From Catenulispora sp. MAP5-51 (GTDB lineage Bacteria; Actinomycetota; Actinomycetes; Streptomycetales; Catenulisporaceae), in assembly GCF_041261205.1 (NCBI RefSeq), contig NZ_JBGCCH010000002.1, positions 682,001-746,000 of the forward strand: DNA of 64,000 nucleotides. Direction: 5' to 3'. The notes below the pieces were generated by a model. That model did not search any database and was not told the DNA's origin. It saw nothing but the letters and a program-made list of their open reading frames with translations. Position 1 is the first letter of the stretch. Each line of letters opens with the position of its first letter. This document shows, piece after piece, positions 42,524 through 50,993 of the stretch. The translations under genes were made by a program, and so were the position numbers.

Positions 42524-42937
42524 ATGGCGGGGCTCGACGAGCGGTGGAGGGCAGGGCTGACAGCCCTGGTGGCGGTGGGCATACCGGTCGCGGCAGGCGT
42601 CGCGGCGGGGATGCGCGGCGACGGGGACGGCCACATCTTCCAGGCCGGCGCGGTTCTCGGCGCGTGTGTCGCGACCGTGATGGCGACCCGTCGCGGGCTG
42701 TGGTGGCTGGTGCCGGCGCAGCCGATGATCGTGGTCCCCTCAGCTGTCCTGGGGATGCTGCTGGCCGAACCGGCCGGCACCAGCCGGACGAAGATGGGCA
42801 CTGACACCGTGAGCGCGCTGCACCATGCCTTCGTCATCACGCTCGTGGCGCTGGGAGCCGTGCTGGTCGTGGCCGGTCTCAAGGCCGTGGCCGGCCGGGG
42901 CGGCGAGCCCAAGCCGGCGGGGGCGCAGCGTGGCTGA
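42524..42937 (+). CDS. small membrane protein (DUF6542-like), coupled to LCP gene
   Basis: A 137-residue protein with four hydrophobic segments (about 11-29, 40-55, 61-82 and 103-125) and a basic C-terminus. It resembles the small four-helix membrane proteins found upstream of actinomycete LCP genes. GGTGGAG precedes the ATG. Its 3' end overlaps the LCP gene start by eight bases, so the two are coupled and it may assist cell-wall polymer attachment. Confidence 0.7.
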   Translation: MAGLDERWRAGLTALVAVGIPVAAGVAAGMRGDGDGHIFQAGAVLGACVATVMATRRGLWWLVPAQPMIVVPSAVLGMLLAEPAGTSRTKMGTDTVSALHHAFVITLVALGAVLVVAGLKAVAGRGGEPKPAGAQRG

Positions 42938-44615
42938 GACGAGGAAGGCCAAGGGCACCCCGACCAGACGCACCTCTCCAGCGATCATCGCCGCGCGCGG
43001 CGTCTTCGCGCTGACCGGGGCGGCCGTCCTGACCGGGTCGGGGGTGGCCTGGTACGGCGTGCACAAGCTGGACACCGGCGTGCAGGCGGTGGACACCAGC
43101 CACGTGCACCTGGCCGACGGGGCCCCGGTCCCCAAGCACACCGGCCTGGACAAGTCCGTCAATGTCCTGCTGATCGGCCTCGACTCGCGCTACGCGATGA
43201 ACGGCGACCCGCTGCCGGACAGCGTCGTGCACGACGAACTGCACGCCGGCTCCGCCTCCGACCTGCTCGGCGGGGAGAACGCCAACAGCGAGATCATCCT
43301 GCACATCCCGGCCGGCAACGGGACCCCGACGGCCGTGTCGATCCCCCGGGACGACTGGGTCGACGCCCAGGACGGCGCCGGCGACTCGATGGGCACGATG
43401 AAGGTGAAGGAGGCGTACGGCAACGCCTACGCCTTCGCGACCGACAAGGCCGCGGCCTCCGGAACCCACGACACCCACGCGCTGGCGAAGATCGGCCACG
43501 CGGCCGGCGTCAAGGCCCAGATAGCCACGCTGGAGAACCTGCTCGACATCCCCATCGACCACTTCGCCGAGGTGAATCTGATGGGGTTCTACGACGTCGC
43601 CGGCGACGTCGGCCCGGTCCAGGTCTGTCTGAACAAGGCCCGGAAGGAGGAGAACTCCGGGGCGGACTTCCCCGCCGGCGTGTTCACCCTCCAGACCCAG
43701 ACCCAGGCGCTGGCCTTCGTCCGCGAGCGCGAGGACCTGCCCAACGGCGACCTGGACCGCACGCACCGGCAGCAGGCCTACATCACCGCGGTGCTGAAGA
43801 AGCTCAAGGACGACGGCCTGCTCAGCGACGTGTCCAAGATGGACAGCCTGATCAGCACCGCCGAGAAGGACGTCATCATCGACAGCGGCTGGGACCTGCT
43901 GGACTTCGCCGGCAGCGCCTCCAGCCTGTCCGACGGCGGCACCTCGTTCCGCACCGCGCCGATCGTCACCGACTCGCAGTGGAAGTGGATCGGCAAGAAC
44001 CACGAGGTCGGCAACCAGATCGACATCCCCACGGTGCGGTCCTTCGTGAAGAACGCCTTCGCCGGGAGCGACGCCACCACACCGGCTCCGCCGACGCCGT
44101 CCGGATCGACGCCGGCCCCGGCACCGACCTCCAGCGCGACCAGCTCCGCGCCGGCGCACGTCACCGGCAGCGCCAAGGTGGTCAACGCCTCCGGCGCGAA
44201 CGGCGTCGCCGCCAAGGAGGCCTCGGCCCTGACCGCCCTCGGCCTGACCGCCACCGTCGACGGCACCATCCGGCCCTACCACCAGCACACGACGGTGCTC
44301 TACGGGACCGGCGCCTCGGCCGCCGCCCAGGCCGTGGCCGCGCAGCTCGGCGGCGTGACCCCGACGGCCGACGGTTCGCTGCAGGCCGGCACGGTCGAGG
44401 TCGTCATCGGCACCGACAAGGGCGACGCGATCGCCGCCGGGACGCTGGCGACGGCTCCGAGCTCGACCGGCCCGACCGGCCCGACCGGCTCGACGGCGAG
44501 CAGCCCGGCGACGACGAGCTCGGCGACGACCAGTGACTCCGGCAACGGCGAGAACGGCGGAACGATAGCCGGGAACGGCGCTGATTCGGTGAATGGAATT
44601 CCTTGCATAAACTGA
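42930..44615 (+). CDS. LCP-family (LytR-CpsA-Psr) cell-wall polymer ligase
   Basis: A 561-residue protein starting at GTG. One N-terminal membrane segment (about 25-45) is followed by the LCP catalytic domain (about 75-330) with V-N-V-L-L-I-G-L-D-S-R, V-S-I-P-R-D-D-W and D-L-D-R-T-H-R-Q-Q, the Asp/Arg residues that bind the polyprenyl pyrophosphate. A LytR_C domain lies at about 405-490, and the end is a Ser/Thr/Gly-rich low-complexity tail. LCP enzymes transfer teichoic acid or arabinogalactan-type polymers to peptidoglycan outside the cell. Confidence 0.92.
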   Translation: MAETRKAKGTPTRRTSPAIIAARGVFALTGAAVLTGSGVAWYGVHKLDTGVQAVDTSHVHLADGAPVPKHTGLDKSVNVLLIGLDSRYAMNGDPLPDSVVHDELHAGSASDLLGGENANSEIILHIPAGNGTPTAVSIPRDDWVDAQDGAGDSMGTMKVKEAYGNAYAFATDKAAASGTHDTHALAKIGHAAGVKAQIATLENLLDIPIDHFAEVNLMGFYDVAGDVGPVQVCLNKARKEENSGADFPAGVFTLQTQTQALAFVREREDLPNGDLDRTHRQQAYITAVLKKLKDDGLLSDVSKMDSLISTAEKDVIIDSGWDLLDFAGSASSLSDGGTSFRTAPIVTDSQWKWIGKNHEVGNQIDIPTVRSFVKNAFAGSDATTPAPPTPSGSTPAPAPTSSATSSAPAHVTGSAKVVNASGANGVAAKEASALTALGLTATVDGTIRPYHQHTTVLYGTGASAAAQAVAAQLGGVTPTADGSLQAGTVEVVIGTDKGDAIAAGTLATAPSSTGPTGPTGSTASSPATTSSATTSDSGNGENGGTIAGNGADSVNGIPCIN

Positions 44616-44621
44616 CCCGCC

Positions 44622-45275
44622 TTAGTCCGTCATTGCGATCCGGCGCACCACAATGACGTTCTCCGTGACCGCCGCCTTCTGCTTCTGCGGCCCGGTGGCC
44701 ATTCGCTGAGGCGCGTCGCACCGTTCGACGCGCCATCCCGCGCCGAGTTCCAGCGAGGCCAGCACCTCCTCGGGGCCGGGGAAGCGCACGTCCTGCCCCG
44801 CCTGCCAGGACCAGGGCGCGACCGAGGCGTGCTCCACCACGACCAGCAGCCCGCCCGGCGCCACGGCCCGGGCGGCGCGGCGCAGCACCTCGGTACGCGG
44901 GATGTCGATCGGCGTGTGGAAGTAGGTCGCGCAGACCAGGTCGAACTCGCCGGCCGGAAAGGTCTCGGCCAGGTCGTGGCGGACCGGGTGGACCCGCTGG
45001 GCGACGCTGACCGCCCACGCGCCCTCGGCGACCCGGTCCAGGGCGGTCTGCGAGACGTCGACGGCGGTGACGTCCCAGCCCAGGCCGGCCAGCCAGATCG
45101 CGTCGCCGCCGTGGCCGCATCCCAGGTCCAGCGCGCTGCCCGGGGTCGGCGCGAAGGCCGTGACCAGGTCCTTCAGCACGACGTTCGGCTTGGTGCCCCA
45201 GCTGGGGTCGAAGCGGGAGTAGTGCTTCTCCCAGAAGGTCGCGGAAGTGGTGTCGGTATCGAAGTCGCTGTTCAC
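44622..45275 (-). CDS. class I SAM-dependent methyltransferase
   Basis: A 217-residue Rossmann methyltransferase with motif I A-L-D-L-G-C-G-H-G-G-D near residue 48 and motif II V-T-A-V-D-V-S near 68. Overall it resembles small tellurite/thiopurine-type methyltransferases. Its GTG start has AAGGA nearby. It is divergent from an XRE-cupin regulator, a likely controller. Substrate unknown. Confidence 0.88.
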   Translation of the reverse strand: MNSDFDTDTTSATFWEKHYSRFDPSWGTKPNVVLKDLVTAFAPTPGSALDLGCGHGGDAIWLAGLGWDVTAVDVSQTALDRVAEGAWAVSVAQRVHPVRHDLAETFPAGEFDLVCATYFHTPIDIPRTEVLRRAARAVAPGGLLVVVEHASVAPWSWQAGQDVRFPGPEEVLASLELGAGWRVERCDAPQRMATGPQKQKAAVTENVIVVRRIAMTD

Positions 45276-45383
45276 CGCAGGTCCTTTTCACAGTTTCGGC
45301 GCAGTCTCGGCATGGCACCACCGACCTTGCGCCGCGAGCTGCCGAACTTGCAATCCTTCATGCCGGTTCAGCAACCTGGGCCC

Positions 45384-45956
45384 ATGCCGACCTCGAAGCA
45401 GCACGTCCTGGACGCCGTCGGACCCCGCCTGCGGGAGCTGCGGCGCCGCCGCGGGCTGACCCTGGCCGAGCTGGCCGAGCGCACCGGGATCAACGAGAGC
45501 ACGCTGTCCCGGCTGGAGGGCGGCAGCCGCAAGCCGACGCTGGAGCTCCTGCTCCCCCTCGCCGAGGTCTACGCCGTCCCGCTCGACGAACTGGTCGGTG
45601 CGCCGCGCACCGGCGACCCGCGCATCCACCCGCGCCCGGTGACCCGGCACGGCATGACCCACATCCCGCTCAGCCACCCCGGCGGCGTCCAGGCCCACAA
45701 GCTCCTCATCCCGCCCCGGCCCGGCGTCGAGCCCGACCCGAAGACCCACGAGGGCTTCGAATGGCTCTACGTCATCAGCGGCCGGCTGCGCCTCCTGCTC
45801 GGCGACCAGGACCTGGTGCTCAAGCCGGGCGAGGCCGCCGAGTTCGACACCCGCGTCCCGCACTGGCTCGGCGCCGACGGAGACCAGACCGTCGAGCTCC
45901 TGATCCTGTTCGGGAAGCAGGGCGAGCGCGCGCATCTCAAGGTACGTACGGCCTGA
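45384..45956 (+). CDS. XRE-cupin transcriptional regulator
   Basis: A 190-residue regulator. An XRE helix-turn-helix (about 12-65: L-T-L-A-E-L-A-E-R-T-G-I-N-E-S-T-L-S-R-L-E) is followed by a cupin sensor domain (H-E-G-F-E-W-L-Y-V-I-S-G near 125, P-G-E-A-A-E-F-D-T-R-V-P-H-W). It is clearly paralogous to the protein encoded at 46920, only 1 kb away. It probably controls the divergent methyltransferase. Confidence 0.9.
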   Translation: MPTSKQHVLDAVGPRLRELRRRRGLTLAELAERTGINESTLSRLEGGSRKPTLELLLPLAEVYAVPLDELVGAPRTGDPRIHPRPVTRHGMTHIPLSHPGGVQAHKLLIPPRPGVEPDPKTHEGFEWLYVISGRLRLLLGDQDLVLKPGEAAEFDTRVPHWLGADGDQTVELLILFGKQGERAHLKVRTA

Positions 45957-45994
45957 TCACCGCGCCGCCAGCCGTTTGCACCTACTGCAATGTC

Positions 45995-46816
45995 ATGAAC
46001 TCGCGGTACGGCCATATTCGCACTTCATCGGCAATCTCCGTCATACAGAATGCGTATAGCAATGAGCACCTCAATGCCGCGACTCCTTCACCGCCCTGGT
46101 CACATAGGCTCGTCAAAGCCCTCGTCGCGATTGTCACCGGCACCCTCGGCGCCGCCCTGTGCGCCGCCGGGACCGCTCAGGCCACTGATTCCTCCTCGAA
46201 GTCCGGCGGTCCGGACGTCAGCGGCCTGAAGCAGGCGCTGAGCAAGGTCGTCGCGGCCGGCGCGCCGGGCGTCTTCACCCGGATCGAGGACTCCGTGAAC
46301 GGGCACGTCACCAAGACCGACGTCTCCGTAGGCACCGGCAACCTGGCCACCGACTCGCCGGTGGACCCGCAGGGCCGGCATCACCAAGAACTTCACCGCG
46401 GTCATGGTGCTCAAGATGGTCGCCGCCGGCCGCGCGGACCTGGACTCCCCGGCCACCGGCTACCTGCCGGCCGGGCTGCTGCCGGCCGGCTCGGCGATCA
46501 CGGTGCGCGACCTGCTCGACCATCGCAGCGGCCTGTACGACTACACCAACGACCTGCTGCACCAGCAGATCACCGGGCCGCTCCACCTGAGCCAGACCAG
46601 CTACGTGGTGCCCCGCACCGGCATCGCGGCCCCGCACGCGGTCGGCTACCTCACCCAGGACGACCCGGCCAAGGGCCTGTCCGACGCCACCGACCAGAGC
46701 GGCGCCGCCAGGTGACGATCTCGGCGAACGCCTCGAACAACAACAATGTCTTCACCAGCCTGCGGGCCGCGCTGACCCCGGTGTTCTGCGGGGCCGCCAC
46801 GGCGCCGAAGAGCTAG
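45995..46816 (+). pseudogene. decayed serine beta-lactamase/DD-peptidase-like hydrolase
   Basis: The pieces of a secreted class C-type serine hydrolase lie in three reading frames. The first, from the ATG at 45995, has a signal-like region ending A-Q-A and V-S-V-G-T-G-N-L-A-T. The frame then shifts near 46372: the expected G-S-I-T-K nucleophile motif reads G-I-T-K, so the catalytic serine is gone. Next comes M-V-L-K-M-V-A-A-G-R-A-D-L-D-S and D-H-R-S-G-L-Y-D-Y-T-N, joined directly to Q-I-T-G-P-L-H-L, with about 100 residues including Y-x-N missing. A last shift near 46712 leads to N-V-F-T-S-L-R-A-A-L. It cannot make an active enzyme. Confidence 0.85.
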
Positions 46817-46827
46817 GAGGCCGACAG

Positions 46828-46860
46828 GGGCCTGGCGCTTGGAGGCCCGGCGCCAGGCCC
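46828..46860. terminator. 11-bp hairpin between pseudogene and XRE-cupin gene
   Basis: Perfect arms GGGCCTGGCGC and GCGCCAGGCCC around an 11-base loop sit in the convergent gap and could stop transcription from both sides. Confidence 0.65.
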
Positions 46861-46919
46861 TGCGCTCTCCCCCGAGCTACCGGGGACGGATCTTCTCGGG
46901 GTTGGCAACCAGCCGCCGC

Positions 46920-47630
46920 CTATCTGCTCGCCGCGCGGATGTGGGCCCGCTCGCCCTGCCGTCCGATGAGGCTCAGGTACTCGACGGACCCGGCCGACGT
47001 GGCGCCGAACCAGTGCGGGGTCCGCGTGTCGAACTCCGCGACCTCGCCCGCCTTGAGCAGCAGATCGTGTTCGCCGAGCACCAGGCGGAGCGTCCCGTTC
47101 AGCACGTAGACCCAATCGAAGCCCTCGTGGGCGCGCAGGTCGGGGGCCTCGTCGTCGCGGCCGGCCGGCCGGACGAACTTGTAGGCCTGGATCCCGCCGG
47201 GCCTGCGGGTCAGCGGCAGGACGATCGAGCCGTCGCCGCAGGCAATGGGGCGCAGGTGCAGGCGGGGGTCGCCGGTCGGCGGCGCGTCGACGAGCTCGTC
47301 GAGGGTGACGCCGTGCGCGCGGGCCAGCGGGAGCAGCTGCTCCAGCGTGGGGCGGCGCAGGCCCGCTTCCAGCCGGGACAGGGTGCTGGCCGAGATGCCG
47401 GTCTTCTTCGCCAGGTCGGTGAGGGTGATGTCGCTGCGCTGGCGGAGCCGCTTCAGCCGCGGTCCGACGGCGTCCAGGGTGCGGTCGATCTCCTCGTGCC
47501 CTTCGAGAGCTTCTGAGTCTTCTGCGGCCTCAAGGGCTTCTGGGGCTTCTGGGGCTTCTGGGGCTTCGAGGACTTCCGGGGCTTCGAGATCTTCTTGCGC
47601 TTCGCGGTTCTGTTCGCGGACTTGCTCCAT
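46920..47630 (-). CDS. XRE-cupin regulator with EAPE-repeat N-terminus
   Basis: A 236-residue protein. Residues 12-48 form an acidic low-complexity arm of EAPE/EALE units encoded by a 9-bp DNA repeat (core 47534-47569). The XRE helix-turn-helix spans about 58-112 and the cupin 130-225 (H-E-G-F-D-W-V-Y-V-L-N-G, F-D-T-R-T-P-H-W). It shares most of its core with the paralogue at 45384, which lacks the arm. It is divergent from an MFS exporter with a clean palindrome between. Confidence 0.9.
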   Translation of the reverse strand: MEQVREQNREAQEDLEAPEVLEAPEAPEAPEALEAAEDSEALEGHEEIDRTLDAVGPRLKRLRQRSDITLTDLAKKTGISASTLSRLEAGLRRPTLEQLLPLARAHGVTLDELVDAPPTGDPRLHLRPIACGDGSIVLPLTRRPGGIQAYKFVRPAGRDDEAPDLRAHEGFDWVYVLNGTLRLVLGEHDLLLKAGEVAEFDTRTPHWFGATSAGSVEYLSLIGRQGERAHIRAASR

Positions 47631-47639
47631 GCGGCCATT

Positions 47640-47653
47640 TTGCCATTTGGCAA
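47640..47653. promoter_or_regulatory. TTGCCA-TT-TGGCAA operator, XRE-cupin/MFS
   Basis: A perfect 6-2-6 inverted repeat lies ten bases upstream of the XRE-cupin start and 65 bases upstream of the MFS start. It is the probable operator for both. Confidence 0.75.
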
Positions 47654-47717
47654 GGAGGTTTGCGTTTCCGCCGCGCGGTTCGCACGCTGGCGGCGTACCG
47701 CTCGCGAAAGGGAACCC

Positions 47718-49352
47718 ATGCCGACCCCGAAATCACCGGCCCAGTCACCGGACCCCCAGCCACCAAACCCCCAGTCACCGCCCCCGCCGGCTCTCGACAC
47801 AGCCGTCCAAGACCCCCGGCAGCGCCGCACCATCCTGGCCGCCGTCTGCATCGCGCTCATGGCAGTCATCGCCTCGGTCTCCGGGCTGAGCGTCGCGCAG
47901 CCGGAGCTGTCCGCCTCCTTCGGCGCCTCGCAGTCCGAGGTCCTGTGGATCATCAACGTCTACACCCTCACCCTGGCCGCCCTGCTGCTGCCTCTCGGCG
48001 CGCTGGGCGACCGCCTGGGCCGCAAGCCGATGCTGCTGGCCGGCTTGCTGGTCTTCGGCGTGGCCAGCGCCGCAGCCGGTCTGGCCGGCTCGCCGGAGGT
48101 CATGCTCGGCGCCCGCTTCCTGAGCGGGGTCGGCGCGGCGATGATCATGCCGGTCACGCTCGCCGTCATCACCTCGACCTTCCCGGAGGAGGAGCGCGCC
48201 AAGGCGATCGGCGTGTGGACCGGCGTCGCCGGCGGCGGGGGCATCCTCGGGATGTTCCTGTCCGCGGCCCTGGTCGACCTGGCCAGCTGGCGGTGGCTGT
48301 TCGTCCTGCCGGTCGCGCTGGTCGTCGCGGCCGGCGCGATGACGCTGCGGGCGGTCCCGAACTCCCGCCGGAGCGCGGCCCATCCCTTCGACACGGTCGG
48401 CGCGCTGACCTCGCTGGTCGCCGTGGTCGGGCTCGTGTACTTCCTGCACCAGGGCCCGGACAGCGGGTGGACCGCGCCCGCGACGCTCGGGAGCGCGCTG
48501 GTCGGGGTCGTCGGCGGGGCCGCGTTCGTGCTCTGGGAACTGCGGAGCGCGGCTCCCCTGCTCGACGTCCGCCTGTTCCGCCGGCGCGGACTGGCCGGCG
48601 GCTCGATGTCGCTGCTGGCCACCTTCGGGGTGCAGGCGGGCATCTTCGTGGTCCTCTTCCCCTTCTTCCAGGCCGTCCTGGGCTGGTCGGGCCTGCGCTC
48701 CACGCTGGCGATGATGCCGATGGCGCTGCTGATGATGGCCGCCTCGGGCCTGGCACCCCGGCTGGCTGCGCGGATCGGCGGCCGCGCGACCATGGCCGCC
48801 GGCCTCCTGGTGAGCGGCGCGGGCCTGGTCCTGATGGCCGCCCTGGTCTCGGTCAGCGGCGGCTACCTCGCCATCCTGCCCGGCATGCTCGCGATGGGCC
48901 TGGGCATGGGCCTGACGATGACCCCCGCGACCGAGGCCATCACCAGCTCCCTGCCGCGCGAGAGCCAGGGCGTCGGCTCCGCGCTCAACGACGTCACCCG
49001 CGAATTCGGGACCGCACTCGGCGTGGCCCTGCTCGGCGCGCTGGTCACCGCCGGGTACCAGAGCGCCGTCGGCCCCCACCTCCACGCGCTCCCGGCGCAC
49101 ATCGCGGACACCGCGCGCCAGGGCATCGCCAACGCCCTCGCCGCCGCGCCCGAAGCCGGCTCCCAGGCGCACGCGCTGACCCTCGCAGCCCGCGACTCCT
49201 TCGTGAGCGGCTGGCAGAACGCGATGTGGGCCGGCGCGGTCGTGATGGGGATCGCGTTCCTGGCCATCGCGGTACCGGGCTCGCGGCGGCGGTCCGAGTC
49301 GGCGGGTGCTGACACACCGGTGGACGGTGAACTCGTCGCCGGGCCGCGGTGA
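47718..49352 (+). CDS. MFS multidrug exporter (DHA2-type, 14 TM)
   Basis: A 544-residue transporter with a Pro/Gln-rich cytoplasmic N-terminus (1-30), about 14 hydrophobic segments, L-G-D-R-L-G-R-K-P after TM2 and G-G-G-I-L-G-M-F-L in TM5. AAGGGA is seven bases upstream of the ATG. It is probably induced by ligand binding to the divergent XRE-cupin repressor. Confidence 0.92.
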   Translation: MPTPKSPAQSPDPQPPNPQSPPPPALDTAVQDPRQRRTILAAVCIALMAVIASVSGLSVAQPELSASFGASQSEVLWIINVYTLTLAALLLPLGALGDRLGRKPMLLAGLLVFGVASAAAGLAGSPEVMLGARFLSGVGAAMIMPVTLAVITSTFPEEERAKAIGVWTGVAGGGGILGMFLSAALVDLASWRWLFVLPVALVVAAGAMTLRAVPNSRRSAAHPFDTVGALTSLVAVVGLVYFLHQGPDSGWTAPATLGSALVGVVGGAAFVLWELRSAAPLLDVRLFRRRGLAGGSMSLLATFGVQAGIFVVLFPFFQAVLGWSGLRSTLAMMPMALLMMAASGLAPRLAARIGGRATMAAGLLVSGAGLVLMAALVSVSGGYLAILPGMLAMGLGMGLTMTPATEAITSSLPRESQGVGSALNDVTREFGTALGVALLGALVTAGYQSAVGPHLHALPAHIADTARQGIANALAAAPEAGSQAHALTLAARDSFVSGWQNAMWAGAVVMGIAFLAIAVPGSRRRSESAGADTPVDGELVAGPR

Positions 49353-49385
49353 GGCACGCCCGGTCCCGACGTCTTCAACCCCGTA

Positions 49386-49964
49386 TCAGAGCACGGCGAG
49401 CCGATCCACCACCAACTCCACCCTGCGCTCGACGTCCTCCGGCAGCAGCCGGCCGGCCCGGGTCAGGGTCACCAGGCCGTGCAGGGCCGCCCAGAACACC
49501 TCGGTGAACAGTCCCGGTTCGATGCCTTCCCCCGCTGCCTCGCCAAGGGTTTCCAGCAGGGCGGCGAAGGCGTCCTTGAGAGGCGCCGGGGTCTCCTCGC
49601 TCGCGTAGGTCAGGCCGCCGTCGAGCTGGAACAGGGCGTCGTAGACCGCCGGGTTGCGCTCGGCGAAGTCGAGATAGGCGTAGGCCAGCGCGGTCACCCG
49701 GGCTCGCGGTCCGTCCACCGCCGATGTCGCGGCGCGTATCGCCACCGCCATCTCGGTGGCGCCCTCAAGGGCGACGGCGCCGATGATCTCGCGCTTGCCG
49801 CGGAAGTGGCTGTAGAGGACGGGCTGGCTGTACTCGATGCGCTCGGCGAGCTGGCGGGTGGTGACCGCGTCCCAGCCCTGTTGTTCAGCGAGTTCGCGGG
49901 CTGTCGCGACGATGAGGCGTTCGCGCTGCGAGCGCTCGCGCTGCTTGCGTTCCTGGACCGACAT
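49386..49964 (-). CDS. TetR-family regulator
   Basis: A 192-residue TetR protein with helix-turn-helix T-T-R-Q-L-A-E-R-I-E-Y-S-Q-P-V-L-Y-S-H-F and a TetR_C_33-type ligand domain (F-W-A-A-L-H-G-L-V-T-L). Its start is ten bases from a CTAGC palindrome. The divergent gene encodes a DUF1772 membrane protein, its likely target. Confidence 0.9.
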   Translation of the reverse strand: MSVQERKQRERSQRERLIVATARELAEQQGWDAVTTRQLAERIEYSQPVLYSHFRGKREIIGAVALEGATEMAVAIRAATSAVDGPRARVTALAYAYLDFAERNPAVYDALFQLDGGLTYASEETPAPLKDAFAALLETLGEAAGEGIEPGLFTEVFWAALHGLVTLTRAGRLLPEDVERRVELVVDRLAVL

Positions 49965-49973
49965 GCCTCGATT

Positions 49974-50037
49974 CTAGCACCGCTAGACAATCGAGCGGCA
50001 GTAGTACTAGCGTTGCCTCAACAGCTAGCGACGCTAG
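49974..50037. promoter_or_regulatory. two CTAGCG-type palindromes, TetR/DUF1772
   Basis: CTAGC-ACC-GCTAG at 49974-49986 and CTAGCG-A-CGCTAG at 50025-50037 share the same arms. An extra half-site ACTAGCG lies at 50007-50013. They flank the divergent promoter region. Confidence 0.75.
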
Positions 50038-50053
50038 ATCCGGGGAGGATCCC

Positions 50054-50500
50054 ATGTTCAACGCACTCGAGGTGTTCACCACGGTGGTCGTCGGCGTGAT
50101 GGTGGGGGTGGAGTTCGCCGTCGCCGTCATCTTCAAGCGGATCCTCGACGCCCTGCCGGGCGACGCCGGCCAGCTCGGTCATGCCCACGGCGGCCGGATG
50201 CTCGGCGCCGTGATGCCGTTCTGGTACATCGGCTCGGTCGTGCTGGTCGGGATCTGGGCCGCGGGCCACTGGCACCACCACGGCACCGGCCTGGTCGTCA
50301 CCGCCGGCGTGCTGCTGATCGTCAGCGTGATCATGTCGGTCCTGCTGCTGGTCCCGATCAACAACCGGAACAAGACCTGGACGCCCGAGAACCGCCCCGC
50401 GGACTGGCAGCGGCAGCTGGACCGCTGGAACCGCCTGCACTACGTCCGCGTCGCCGACATCATCGCCGCCTTCGCGCTGCTGGTCGCCGCCCTCGTCTGA
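50054..50500 (+). CDS. DUF1772 (anthrone oxygenase-like) membrane protein
   Basis: A 148-residue protein with four membrane segments and the DUF1772 pattern: an early G-V-E-F-A-V-A, N-N-R-N-K-T-W near residue 100, and W-N-R-L-H-Y-V-R-V in the last third. GGGGAGG precedes the ATG. Some relatives are anthrone oxygenases, but the role here is unknown. A truncated VOC-type gene follows 82 bases downstream and was probably once in the same operon. Confidence 0.88.
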   Translation: MFNALEVFTTVVVGVMVGVEFAVAVIFKRILDALPGDAGQLGHAHGGRMLGAVMPFWYIGSVVLVGIWAAGHWHHHGTGLVVTAGVLLIVSVIMSVLLLVPINNRNKTWTPENRPADWQRQLDRWNRLHYVRVADIIAAFALLVAALV

Positions 50501-50582
50501 GTCCGACAGCCCTGGCTCGCACCGCCAAGACCCGCACGGCCGTAACCCGCACAGCCCATTCCCAAAAGAAGGAGAGCCACCG

Positions 50583-50662
50583 ATGACCATCCAGCTGAAC
50601 CACACCATCGTCCCCGCCCGCGACCCGCAGGTCTCCGCACACTTCCTGGCCGGGATCCTGCC
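50583..50662 (+). pseudogene. truncated VOC/glyoxalase-type gene
   Basis: The first 27 codons read M-T-I-Q-L-N-H-T-I-V-P-A-R-D and S-A-H-F-L-A-G-I-L, the standard N-terminus of small VOC (glyoxalase/bleomycin-resistance) proteins, with AAGGAGAG upstream. Homology then stops abruptly near 50663 and the frame runs into unrelated Arg/Pro-rich sequence. VOC proteins need about 120 residues, so this is a 5' fragment. Confidence 0.75.
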
Positions 50663-50993
50663 CAGAGTGTGGCACGACCCGAGGCGTCGTCGAGTCACGA
50701 CTCCAGGGCCCGGCCGTGGACCCGGAAGAGCGGCCGGTCGTGGAACGAGAACGGCTGGAGGCCGAACTGCGGCTCCGCAGAGGCCAAGCTCGTCCGGCAA
50801 CGCTCAGCCGCAGAGAAAGCTCAGCAGGCTGTCGACGACCTCCGGACTCGATTAAGCGTGCGCCACGGATGATGACTACCACACCGAGCAGTCCCAAATG
50901 CTGGCCGTCCTCGCAGACACCTAGCGCCGCGCACCTTGGGGCCTCATCACTATTCTGCCGCCCTGATTAACCTGGTCGTGACCAGACCAGGCA
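50663..50993. other. junction region with decayed coding fragments
   Basis: No intact gene. The frames contain a charged helical piece (V-E-R-E-R-L-E-A-E-L-R-L-R, then A-E-A-K-L-V-R-Q-R-S-A-A-E-K-A-Q-Q in another frame) that reads like the coiled-coil tail of a recombinase- or transposase-type protein with a frameshift. The region separates the VOC fragment from the pRiA4b ORF-3 gene and marks the left edge of the accessory region. Confidence 0.4.
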
